From: Lagopus muta
Lineage: Eukaryota; Chordata; Aves; Galliformes; Phasianidae
DNA length: 64,000 bases
Assembly: GCF_023343835.1 (NCBI RefSeq)
Contig: NC_064447.1
Coordinates: 8,014,001-8,078,000, forward strand
Direction of reading: 5' to 3'
Shown here: piece by piece, positions 53,499 through 64,000 of the stretch
Position numbering within the stretch: the first letter of the stretch is position 1
Layout: each line of letters begins with the position of its first letter
The notes under the pieces: model-generated
The model's database searches: none
The model's input: only the letters and a program-made list of their open reading frames with translations
Told to the model about the DNA's origin: nothing
Made by a program: the position numbers and the translations under genes

Positions 53499-55666
53499 AT
53501 TTAATATAGTGTAAGACTACTTATTCCTTTATTTGGAAACATCTGTTTCCCCCCCTCCAAATGGCCTCTTTGTGCTGTCCCAAAGTAGTGCATGGAGGGC
53601 TGTCTGGCAACTGTTTTTCCTACGTGAGGTCTGCTTCATCCACACAAAGTATCTTTTGCTTCTTTTGTGAGTTCTCACAAGTTTTATTAAATAAAATATC
53701 ATTTTTGCTGCCTTTGCTTTATTTGCCTTGAAATTGTGATACATAAAGATGGATTTTTATAATTAAGGTAGAAATGAGAAATGACCTGGTATATATAATT
53801 TAAAATGTTGAAATTATAGACACTATCTAACTTCTGCCTTAAATCACAGGAACAAACTGTTCCCCATTAGCAGCCCTAATTAAATCCATTTTTCTATGAG
53901 TCCTTGGCAAATTCCATTTTAGTAAAGCTGTATTAAGCCCTCTTTTATTTCCTCCTGCTTTGCAGAATTCTCTACTTGAGATGAATAATAGACTGAATAC
54001 GGTATGTGACGGCTCTGTAGATGCTGGAGGTATAACATGAAGAAGTACATTGTTCTGAAAAGCTGCCGTAAGAGCCCTGTTGCAGATTTGGAAGCATCCT
54101 GACTACCAGACAGATAGGAGTGCTGCTGTTCTGTCTTGGGGAGTGGCACAACGATTGAAAATGATCACTTACCAAGAGGCTGTGCAGAGGTGGAGAAGGC
54201 TTGCAGGAGGGGAGGAAAGGGGAAGTACTGAAGCAAGCAGCGTGCACGCACACAATGCACTGCTGAGCTCCCTTCTGCTCTCTACTGCACTGTTCTGGTG
54301 TTGTCGTCTTTACTGGAGGAGGAGAGCAAAGGAAACTTTGTTTCTGCACATAGATGAAAGCCTGCCCTGGGTCGCTGGTCCTATGCAGAGACCACTTTGT
54401 TAGGGTGACTGTCGTAGACCAGTTGACTCAGGAAGCAGTGTACAGAACAGAGAACTGACCTGAAATAGCCTCTCAGTTTGCAGTCCTTGTGTGTGAAGAT
54501 TAACTGACTCCCACTAACATGCAGCGGTCCCAGAGCAGCAGGCATGCTCCTATCCTCAAGCGGCTCCATCATTCATTGACTGTAACAATTGGTTTCAGCC
54601 TTCGATTTCCTCTGTGGAGCGTATTGGAAAGAGAGAGGCCGAGTTGTGAACATTAATAACAGTGAATAATAACGGTACGAGTTCCACAAGCTTTAACAAT
54701 CAAATGAATCAACAATCATGCAAGCTTCATTAATACATACTTGCTGGGATTGGATGACAAGGGAGCTGGTGCCAGAGGTGTGTGTATCAGTTGAAAGCAC
54801 TCTTGTGTGTGATCCAACTCTCTGCTCCTTTGCTTGCCTTGTGGGTGACAGGTTCTGCTGCATGGTCCACCATGCAGGGGCCAAAGGCCAGGAGGAGGAA
54901 AGGAGCAGGTTATGTTGCCTGGGTTATGTTGCTCTGTTGGTGTCACAGGGAGATGTGCTAGAGAGGTGGCTGCTGCTTCCTTCTCTTCCTCTACCTCACA
55001 TGCACAAGTCATTCTGAGGTGCAGCACCCCTGGTTCACTGCACGGTACAGGAGAGGGCTCATTACACTGAAAAGGTGATGGAGCAGTCTGCAGTGTCTTA
55101 TACCTCCTGAAAACACAGGCAGGATGCAGGTAAAAAAAATTATAATGATGTCCCACCATTTTGCTTATGGATGGAGTAGTTTCTTTGCAACTCAGGGTGA
55201 AACATTCCCTTTCTGAAGCCACCAGAGTAAGAGCTGTGAAAGACCTCTGAGGTTACCTGGCATTCCCTTAAGAACAGAGCGTGGGGTACAGGAGAGAGCT
55301 GTCTGTCTGCTGCTTTCTTGTTGGCTGGGCTGAAGCTGGGCTGGTTTATAACCCTTTACAGAGAGCAAATTCCTGCATGTAGGGAGCAGCCTTGACCATT
55401 AAGCTTTCACTATAGCAACAGTGAAGAGAAATGTAGGCTTTGTTCAGCATGGTTTGAAATCTAGTATAGAGCAATTGTATTTCAGTTAAGGAGGTTTGAG
55501 AACCAACTACTGATGTGTTCATTCATTTCAGGAAGAGAGAATGACATCTTCTGTAATAATGAATGATTAAAAGATCTGTTCATATCTTTTTCAGGTTTTC
55601 CTGTTACTATAAAACCAAGAGATGTGATTTTTCTCTCTGAAATTTGCAGCAAATATGTTGTTGGCC

Positions 55667-55685
55667 TTTTTTTTTTTTTTTTTTT
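55667..55685 (+). repeat. Poly-T tract
   Basis: Nineteen consecutive T. It could be the reverse of a poly-A tail, but the flanking sequence is not a recognisable retrocopy. Confidence 0.9.
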
Positions 55686-56061
55686 GGTCTGGCTGTTGGA
55701 AATAAATTTTGTGAACTTTTGTGCCATTTTCTAGTAGAAGACCTGATCCAAGGTGTACAATGCTGACAGAGAGAACAGTTGGTTTCAAGAAAAGTCATGG
55801 AGTTCAGAGGTAAAACAGAGCTTTCTACAATTGCAAGAAATCATGCTGATATTTATTGTGGTAGGGAACAGTGCAAGTCCTGCCTTGCAGGAAAAGATGC
55901 TTCCCTTATGAAGGCTACTCTAGAGAAACATCTCTATCCTATATCCATTCTGGTGGCAGACAGCAACTTCCTGAGCTTTGCCAGGCACTTCAGGGCTCTT
56001 CTTGGCACTGCTTCTTGCAGGACAACTACAACTTGCCCTTATACTCTCTGCATCCTTGAGT

Positions 56062-56094
56062 ATACCCATATATGCACTTGGCATATATGGGTAT
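56062..56094. repeat. Perfect inverted repeat (14-bp arms, 5-base loop)
   Basis: Left arm ATACCCATATATGC, loop acttg, right arm GCATATATGGGTAT. The arms are exact reverse complements, and one further T-G wobble pair extends the stem. It is too short for a typical miRNA precursor by itself. Confidence 0.9.
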
Positions 56095-59000
56095 GTGTGG
56101 GCATTTGGCACTTCCTAATACTTTTGTACTCTTCAGTTAACATTTTCCTCCACTCTCAATGGCCTTTTAATTCTTCATTAAGATTTCCTTTGTGCCATCA
56201 CATTCTAAATCTGTAAAGTATCCCAATCATTGTGTACAATAGAAACATTTTCTGTAAATAATTGTCTTTGGTTTGTCTATTTCGTTCTGGAACATTACAA
56301 CCAGATGGAAACTCTGGTCACAGGTGCTTCAGCCTGATCCTCTCTGTATGAAGCTCTGCTGTTTTGCACACCTGTCAGCTCACTTGACAGTGACAGCTAA
56401 CTCCTATTGTGCCAGTCCAGTGATGGCAGATGCAGCTGGCACACCAGACTGCAGCCTGGGAAGAATCAGTGCTGAGGAGAATTTGGCATACAGCAGAGAG
56501 GCTGTAGTGGACAGGAAACAGGACCAAACAGGCCAGACTGTGCCATTTGGTGGAGGGCTGGCAATATTTTGGCTATTTGTTGGTGAGGATGTCATCTGGT
56601 AAGATGACTGAGGTCTCCACCAATGCTGTGTTTCAGCTTGACTCTGCAATGCAACTCTTGCTTCTGGAATTCATGTGCTGGAGTCACCTGGCTGGTACTG
56701 CAGAAATCGGGTCCTTCTCCCAGAGTATGTGGGTCCCTGAAGGTTAACCTGCAGATACATGAGTGCTGAACTGGAAGAGATCTGGGATGTGTCTGACCAA
56801 GGATGTCTCAGGCTTGATAGCTCTGCACTGAGCTTTTTGTAGAGATTTAGGCTAAAACGCTGCTCTATACAATATGACCTCTTCTGCTTTGGGCTGTGCT
56901 GGCTGAGCTGGGCTGCTGTGCTGGCTGCAGTTAGTGTCAATGTGTAAGGTTCATCACCTCTCTCCTAAGGGTGAGAGGACAAAGCTCCTGGCAGCAGAAG
57001 GCAGGGCATATAGTCTTAGCCTTGATTCACTCTGGATCTGTTATCACTGGCAACAGGAGCACAGATCCCAAAGGCAAGACTTTTTCCTCTAGGAATATCT
57101 CTCAGGCAGATTCAAGAGTGACTTGAATGTGTAACGTCAGTTATAAGTGACCAATGCAGATAGGAATTATTAAATCTGTTAGCATAGAGTTGCCTTAATG
57201 AAGTGTCAAATTCTTCACAAAAGCAAATCCTATTAAAAAGACCCAAGATTGAAAGCAGAGTAGATTCTTAAAATGATGGAAAAGGAAAGAAATGAGAGAA
57301 CACAGTATTGATTATTCAGCCCAGTAATGTCTGTTTCTGTTTAGAAATATGAAAAACAGATTAATGAATTAATAATTCAGTATCAAAAGAGGCCCAGAGG
57401 GATTAAGTCTATTAAAGTAATGTGGCTGTGACTATAAAAACTGCAGCACCTTCTGGAGGTAAGAAGAAGACTGAGCAGTGGGAGAGGGATGAGAGGCAGT
57501 TACAAAACTCCATCAGAGACAAGTCAGGAAAGGGTTGTATCAGATTTTAATTCCATGTCAGTGAATGACCACTGAGGATCTGGGCTCTTGGGGCACTCAG
57601 CAGGCAGCACTGAGGTAAGGGATAACCAACCAGCTGCATCCTCTGCTAGGTCAGAATTCAGGTATTGCAGCAGGGCTGTTAGCCATGAAGGCAAGTCATA
57701 AAGAAGGCATGGCACAGACACTGCTGCATCTGGGAAGAATTTGTGTTCATGGTGAAACCTATGTGCAGTGTTGTGGCTTTTCCACACTGGAGCTTTTCAT
57801 TGCTTCAGCACAAATCATCTGCCAGGAGATCAGAATGTGCACTGCAGAACTGATATGATAGAAACTGGTAAAGATGTAGAAACAAGCTTCAGGAGCTTTG
57901 ATAGAATGTTTTGTTTCCTGGGATAACAATTATCAGCATTTCTGAGCACACAGCATGACTTTGTCTGTCTAACCAACACTCATTTTGAATCCACGTGAGC
58001 ATCTGTGTCTGTGCTTCTGAACAGGGGACCAGAAGTACAGAGAGACCCATGCTTTAGTTTGAGTCTTTTCTCCTGTTGTCAATTGACTTCAGAAGGTGTC
58101 TTGCAGACTACAGCTCTTGGGAAAAATATTTCAGTTGCCTGTGAATTCACTTCTAAAGCTTCAGCAATGCTTTTTCTTTTAACATTCTCAGTGTTTCAAA
58201 ATGCAACCCGTGAGCTTTGTGGAAAGGGGTGATACCTTCCATCCCTACGAGTGCAGATATAATCTTGTTTGAGAGCATCTGAGCTTATTTATTGTTAATC
58301 AAGGCACACACATGTAATTCTGACAATGCAAGAGTAACATTCACTGGTATTATTGCCTAGGAGGATACTCTGGGCGGCAGGAAGCGTAGTTGTTGCTCCT
58401 TCACCTGGTGCTGGTTTAATGCATGACCTCAGAAAAGTTACTTGACCTCCCAGTGGATCCTTTTATCAAAAAACAAAATGGGCATAAGGAAGATTGTCCG
58501 ATTCCATGTCTGCTAGAGATTTGCATTCAAGTGGAAGCACAGTCAAGAGAATCTGAGGGGAAATCTCAGAAATCCTGGTGTTTCAGTCACTGCTATGCAT
58601 TTGGCATAAATCTGTTAGGAAAATTCCATTAAAAAATACAATATATGGCATAGAACCAGAGCATTTGTTTGCTACTGGCATTAATGTGTTGAAAGCATAA
58701 GAAATGAATGTACTGTTGTTGTGTGGGGTACTTGTGCATCTTCCCATACCATCCATGCCATGAGCTGACAGAACCATCCAGAACATTCTACTCGAGTTAG
58801 GGTGATAATGCTTCATTTTGTGCATGCACACACACTGTTCTCTAATTGCTGTGGAATACTCCACATAAAGCTCTTTGAAATGTTTTCAGCAAGATCAAAT
58901 GATTTGTGAAAGCACGATTAACTTAAGCAGGGCTTTTGTCTGCACAGAACCAATCAGATCTTGCATCTCCTCAACTGCTGAAGGTTGGTACGCCTTGCCT

Positions 59001-59751
59001 CCCTGGCTGTGTGAGCTAATGGCATTGCTCTTCACACCTTCCTGTGCCGCACGTCCTGCAACATCTTTCTATACGTATGATTAAAAAGCAAAATTAAATT
59101 TTGGATAAATTAATCATGTTAGCAAAATGTTTTTTTAGAACACTCTGGAGAACGTTCTGTCAGCTTGACAGATGAAGGGAATGCCACAAAATGAATTTTG
59201 TTGACAAAATAATTTCAGGGTGTTGATAAAATGCAATTTGTCTTTAGTTTAAAAAATACCAGACTGACAAATACTATTGTCCTTAGAAGTGTTTTTCCAG
59301 CTGTCAATCAATTATTCCCCTTTTAAGGCAGCCAATGAGAGTTCTCCATCTCTGAAACGGCTTTCGCAAAAGATAGCGTAAAGCTCTGAAGGACAAAATA
59401 ATTAAACTTGGATTTGTTGCTTTCAAATTTAAAACAGCTTTGTTACTTTGATGAACAATGATTGGTTGCCTGCAAACTGGAAACAGGTGGTGAGCGTTTT
59501 GATGCAGATTTGACATGCACTGTAGAAAAGAGAGGGTGGATTTGGAGCTGGGTTTCTTGAAACAGCTGTTTATTGGGAAACTTATTGTTAGACAATTTCA
59601 GTGTGATGCAGGCTCCTACAATACCTTTCCTGCAAATTTCGCAAGCTGTTTGAATGCTCTTAAGAGTCTAATTTTTTCTTTCTCCTACTTTGCATTGTTT
59701 GAGAAGGTTTATGTGTGTTTAGTGTGTTTTCTGCTTGCTAACATGAGGTGT

Positions 59752-59935
59752 TAAGGAGGGGAGGTTCAGGCTGGATATAAGGAAGAAGCTGTTTATGCTA
59801 AGGGTGGTGAGGCACTGGCACAGGGTGCCCAGAGAGGTGGTGGTGGTGGTGCTCCATCTCTGCAAACCATTTTAGAGGAAGCTTGAACTCAAGGAGATAC
59901 AACCCTGGCAATGAAACATCCCTGTCTCAACACGA
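59752..59935 (+). mobile_element. CR1 LINE 3' fragment, plus orientation
   Basis: The phrases gaggttcaggctggatataa, ggaagaagctgtttatgcta and gtgaggcactggcacagggt followed by gcccagagaggtggtgg match the 3' part of CR1 in plus orientation. A small TGG repeat (about 59836-59850) has grown inside it. The very 3' end is not clearly present. Confidence 0.85.
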
Positions 59936-60111
59936 GACTATTTTTTTTTCTTCTATCAATACTGGCATAACTAATTGCATTAAAGCATAAATGACCTTGT
60001 TGTAACAGCTAATCTTAGTCAAATGAATATGCTGCTCCCACAAGTCACTGCAATGACACTTAGCATAATAGCTCCTTAATATGAGGAACATCTGTTCTTC
60101 ACTTTTGAAAT

Positions 60112-60220
60112 AATCATAGAATCACAGAATGGCTTGTAAGGGACCTTAAAGTCCATGCAGTTCCAACCTCTGCCCTGAGCTGGTTGCCCCTGACCAGATC
60201 AGGTTGGGATGTCTGATTAT
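60112..60220 (-). mobile_element. CR1 LINE 3' fragment, minus orientation
   Basis: Starts with aatcatagaatcacagaatg, then gcttgtaagggaccttaaag and ccctgagctggttgcccctg, the reverse complement of a CR1 3' end. About 100 bases survive. Confidence 0.88.
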
Positions 60221-63200
60221 TATTTACTAATTGAATTCCAACGAGTCGTGCTCTCACCTTCCATGCTGCCTGGCTTTAGCAGGCAGACAGTGGTCTGGCA
60301 TCGCCCTGCTGGGGTATGGAGAACAGGGAGAGCCAATGAACCTCTACTCATCAACCTTTGGCTCTCATCTGCCTTTTGGATTCTTGGTCCCATGGTACAA
60401 TCACAACAATACTAAAATAGTACCTTTAAACCAATCTTTTCTATGGGAACATACATACATAAAAGGTCTGACTGTCCGTGCACATATACACCGTCAGTGG
60501 CTATTATCCAATAAAGCTGTCAGACAGAGGAATATCACAGCATGTCTTTGAACAACATCTCCTCAGCTTTAAACAGAAAAAGCTCCTCATGATTCTTTTC
60601 CCATAAAAAATAAAGATGATCAATACAAGCTGAATGAATGAATCAAGATTGCTTCCTATCGGCATGGAGAGAAATAGGATTTGTGACCACAGGCCCTGGT
60701 TTTGGGAGATCAGCCACCTGGCCATGCAAATGGCAGAGCTGGCAAGAGCCCTCAACTGCTAGCAGCAGTGTTGACTGCATGCAGCAGTGTTTGGATCTAA
60801 AAGGAGCTGTAAAATACCCAAGTAGCTACTGAGGCAGGGGGCAGGCAGTTCAGATGCAGAGGAGGCTAGAGTGTCTTGCTGGAGGTCCCTTTGTACCTTC
60901 TGAAGGTAAGTTGCTTCTTCCTTTTATTTCTGTGCCCACAGCTGTTGCATTTGAACAAATCCTCTCTTGCTGCAGCCTTGGACCTTGTTGCACTTTTGTC
61001 ATTGCTATGCTTTCCATCACGTTACACCCACCAAGGAGAAATGCAGCTTTCCCATGAAGGTTATAAGAAGTGAATTTCCACCCAAAGAAGGTTCTTATTG
61101 TATGACAAATGCTGTGCAAAAATGTGACTCTGGAAGCAGCCAACAAGATGTGCCTTGGCCAGTGAAGGTGCCTGGTTCTCCCAAAAAGGTGTCTTGGCAG
61201 CAGTCCTCTTTCCTGGGTTGGGAATCCAAAGCAACTGAAGTGCAACATGAGATACAGAAACACAATATGTAGAACTCTTTGCTTCCTTTCTTATTATCAA
61301 ATGGGTTCAGATTTAGCCATGTCCCTCCACTGTCCTTGAGGCCAGAAGGCGAGCATGCCTGTATTGGGTCACCTCCTGCTTCTGTGTTGAGGGAACAGAA
61401 CTGCTGCTGTGAATGGAAACTTATTCTACTCCACTGCAGCAGAGTGTGCACGGTTCCTTCTCCCAGTCTCTACCAGATACATGCAGAACCTCGTAAAGAG
61501 CAGATGTAGCCAGCCTCCTTGTTGGTGCTGAGTGTCTCGCACCTGCAATACTATCTTATTCTAGTAGGATGCTGCTAATAAATGCAGGACCTGAAAGTGC
61601 CAGTCATAGTAATGAAATTGCATCATAAATGCAGCAAAGCTGCTGTTGTTCCCTGTTCAACAACTCAGCTGCGCATTCCATCTCATAAAGCTTTGAGGAG
61701 GCACCACAGATTTCCTCCCCCCACTCCATTCAGAAGAGTCCTGCCTGCTTTGAAAGCCTGCATTTTTCTAGAATATCAAGGGTTTCATTTCTGTGGATGT
61801 GTCTGCAAATCCAGGATGCTTTGTGTGTATTTCATAGGACTGTGGCCCTGCAAACAGGCTCCTCTGGTTTTCAAGCTAGACAGGCCCAGTTCATGCTCTG
61901 TTCTCTCTCCTTTTATATGTGTATCACTGTTCTATTACAGCAAGGTACTGCAGAGAGAAGATGAAAAGAAGCTTGGAAGTCTGCTTCTGCGAAAGCATGA
62001 ATTTATTTTCAAATCTCTTGAATTATTTACCTTGTATGCGTTTTTTAATGACAGGTGAATATGTTTATGGCTGGTTCTCTTTCCCAAGGTAGCACTTGGC
62101 ATGAAGGGAATTAATTACAAGCCGAGCAAATGCAGCTGGCTTTAATTTTCAAGTCAAGCTTCAGCTTTGTTGAAATTTCAGAAAGATATTAGTGTTTTAT
62201 AAATTAAACTCTGCTTTGTGGGCTTTCTTTTTTAAGATGTCTTGGCATTTGAACTGGCAGCAGGAACAGAAACCAAACACATTAGATGAGGGAAACTTGT
62301 CCTTAAGGGTGTATTCCTCCAGCTATCTGCAGGCAGCTGTGAGAGAAGAGTGTGGCAGCCTATCAACTGTATGCAGAGTGCAATAGACTCCAGCAGCATG
62401 TCAACACCTTTGGTAGGAACTGGTTTTAGTAGCAAATTGCTGGTTTGTGGCATGAGCTGCTGCTTTGAAGCGACAGGGTGATTAAACTTGTTGCTCCTTT
62501 CTGTGAGAGAATGCATGCCCCATACACTAGCCAGGAAACCTTATTCTGTTTCAAAGCAGTTCAGATACTGATAGCATCAGATCTTAGCTGAAATGGCCAT
62601 GTCTGCACTGTCTGTGCAGGTGTGCTGCTAGCAGAACAGGTGATTCTGTGGTTCTTGGGAAAATCAAGTCATCAGTAGCATACACTGACAAATCAGTCCC
62701 CTCTGTTGTGCCATTTGAGGCCATAGGTGGCATTCCTGATTCTTTCTCCAGAAGGCTGGAATGATCTTACATTAACTCTTGTGGTTCAGGAAGCCCCAGA
62801 AGTAGAGCCCTGGGGCTGGATAGGTGCAGTGTTTGGAGCAGTCAGGCTGTTCAGAGTGCAGGAGATGCCACATTGCCATTCAGCGTTGTGCCTGAGTGAA
62901 TGTATTTCTCTAGGCCTGGTTCTGAGGAGCAATGACCACTGAGAGCCCTGTTATTTTTTAGCTAAAGGGAGTGTGAAACAAACACTCGTGTCACGTTTCC
63001 TGCAGCTCATGCCCCCTGTCTGATGGTAGAAAGCAAAACGAATTTATGATTTAAAAGCTGAGAAGGTTAACTCCAAGGAATAATAATGAAAAGTTCAAAT
63101 GCAGAATAGTTATGTTGCTTTAGTTTGTATGGGTTCTATGTAATTCTAGCTACTTCTTTAAAAGACTTATTATAACTCAATGAGAAAATTGCGTTTGAAT

Positions 63201-64000
63201 CCTTTGAGCTTCTCTGCTGTGACTGAACTGGGATGAGGGGAGATGTAAGAAGGGGTTTTATAGGAATAGTCAGGCTGGCTGCCTGCTGAGGGAAGCATTT
63301 GATGACTTGTCTGTGTAGCCCCTTGGATGGAACGAGATGGGTCAATAGCAGAGTTGTTGAAAGAAAGGAAGAAACAACTATGCTCTTTGGGCCTTAATGC
63401 TGTGCTGATGGTACTGCAGGGGAGATCAAAGTGCACAGTGGCCTTTGCTTGCTGCTCCATCTCTGGGGTGGGATGTTTGATGGGAGCTACTAGGAAGAAG
63501 CAGCTAATCAGATAGCTTCTTACTTAGAGCAAGAAATAACGTGTGTTGTTGGTAACTCTATTCGCCTAGGACTGTTTAGCATCCAATACCTTGACTGTGA
63601 GTTCTCCCAGTAGGAAGGAGTACCGGTGAGAGGCCTTCTGGGGAATCTTCCTCAGACCCACAGCCATTGCTTCTGGCTCCATACTTAGCTTTGAGGTGTT
63701 TGCTTAGTTCCACAGCTTCTTAGAGCAGTCCCATGGACTTATACAGCCAAGATGTGGATTTACCTGTCCCATACGTGGTGCAGAGCATCATAACAGGATC
63801 CTGTACACAGGCAAGGCGCTTTGCATTGTCCTCCTGTGAGCACTGCATGGCCAACATCTAGAAGGCTTTGTGTCTGTGCCCATGAAGGGCCTTTGGTGAG
63901 AACTTCTGAGTAAAAAGGACCATTAGGACTCAGCTGTCTTTGCATAAATGACATTATGTATTATGCTGCAGCGTTAACTGCTCTGCCAAGTTTGCTTGAT
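60221..64000. other. Gene-poor intergenic DNA to the window end
   Basis: Only short overlapping open frames on both strands. No domain, exon chain, repeat family or RNA gene recognised. Confidence 0.45.

Larger units (their letters stand above)
53499..59750. other. Gene-poor intergenic DNA
   Basis: Unique sequence with a poly-T tract at 55667-55685 and a perfect hairpin at 56062-56094. Open frames such as 54716-55222 (minus) show no recognisable domain. Blocks near 57160-57440 and 59060-59300 are AT-rich and rich in TAAT and TGACA words. Confidence 0.45.

Noticed and set aside
54716-55222. 168-codon open frame on the minus strand
   Set aside because: No domain, no clear splice partners, and competing open frames on the opposite strand.

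Overview
The window looks like nuclear genomic DNA from a bird, most likely a galliform such as chicken. Genes are split into short exons with GT/AG introns, CpG-island promoters are present, and the interspersed repeats are CR1 LINE fragments plus mariner-type fragments that resemble the chicken Galluhop family (recognised from memory, not searched). No prokaryotic operon, CRISPR array, rRNA or tRNA gene was seen.

Left third (about 3.7-18.5 kb): the interleukin-4 receptor alpha gene, IL4R, on the minus strand. Eight coding exons could be joined in frame to give a 938-residue type I cytokine receptor: signal peptide, two fibronectin-type-III domains with a WSDWS motif, one membrane segment, a Box1 motif and a 657-residue tail encoded by one exon. 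The tail holds a tandem array of 18-residue repeats, each carrying a STAT6-docking-like tyrosine. This is the most interesting feature found.

Middle (about 18.6-25.1 kb): NSMCE1 on the plus strand, divergent from IL4R across a shared CpG island. One untranslated first exon and seven coding exons give a 256-residue SMC5/6-complex subunit with a complete RING-like domain. Next (about 26.0-31.3 kb): KDM8 (JMJD5) on the minus strand, tail-to-tail with NSMCE1. Seven coding exons give a 401-residue JmjC oxygenase with its HxD...H iron triad intact, starting in a second CpG island. The order IL4R-NSMCE1-KDM8 and the relative orientations match human 16p12, where IL21R lies beyond IL4R. It would therefore be expected to the left of base 1, and it is not seen here.

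Right half (about 31.4-64 kb): no protein-coding gene could be supported. It holds a mariner fragment, an ancient CR1 reverse-transcriptase fragment, younger CR1 pieces, an AT-rich simple repeat, a perfect short hairpin and long AT-rich unique stretches that may include regulatory elements. In mammals the side of KDM8 away from NSMCE1 is also gene-poor.

The three genes do not form one pathway. IL4R is a surface receptor for IL-4/IL-13 signalling, NSMCE1 works in nuclear DNA repair, and KDM8 is a 2-oxoglutarate-dependent oxygenase. What they share is conserved neighbourhood and promoter layout. Exon borders were read by eye from splice consensus and reading-frame continuity, and protein identities by recalled similarity to the human proteins.
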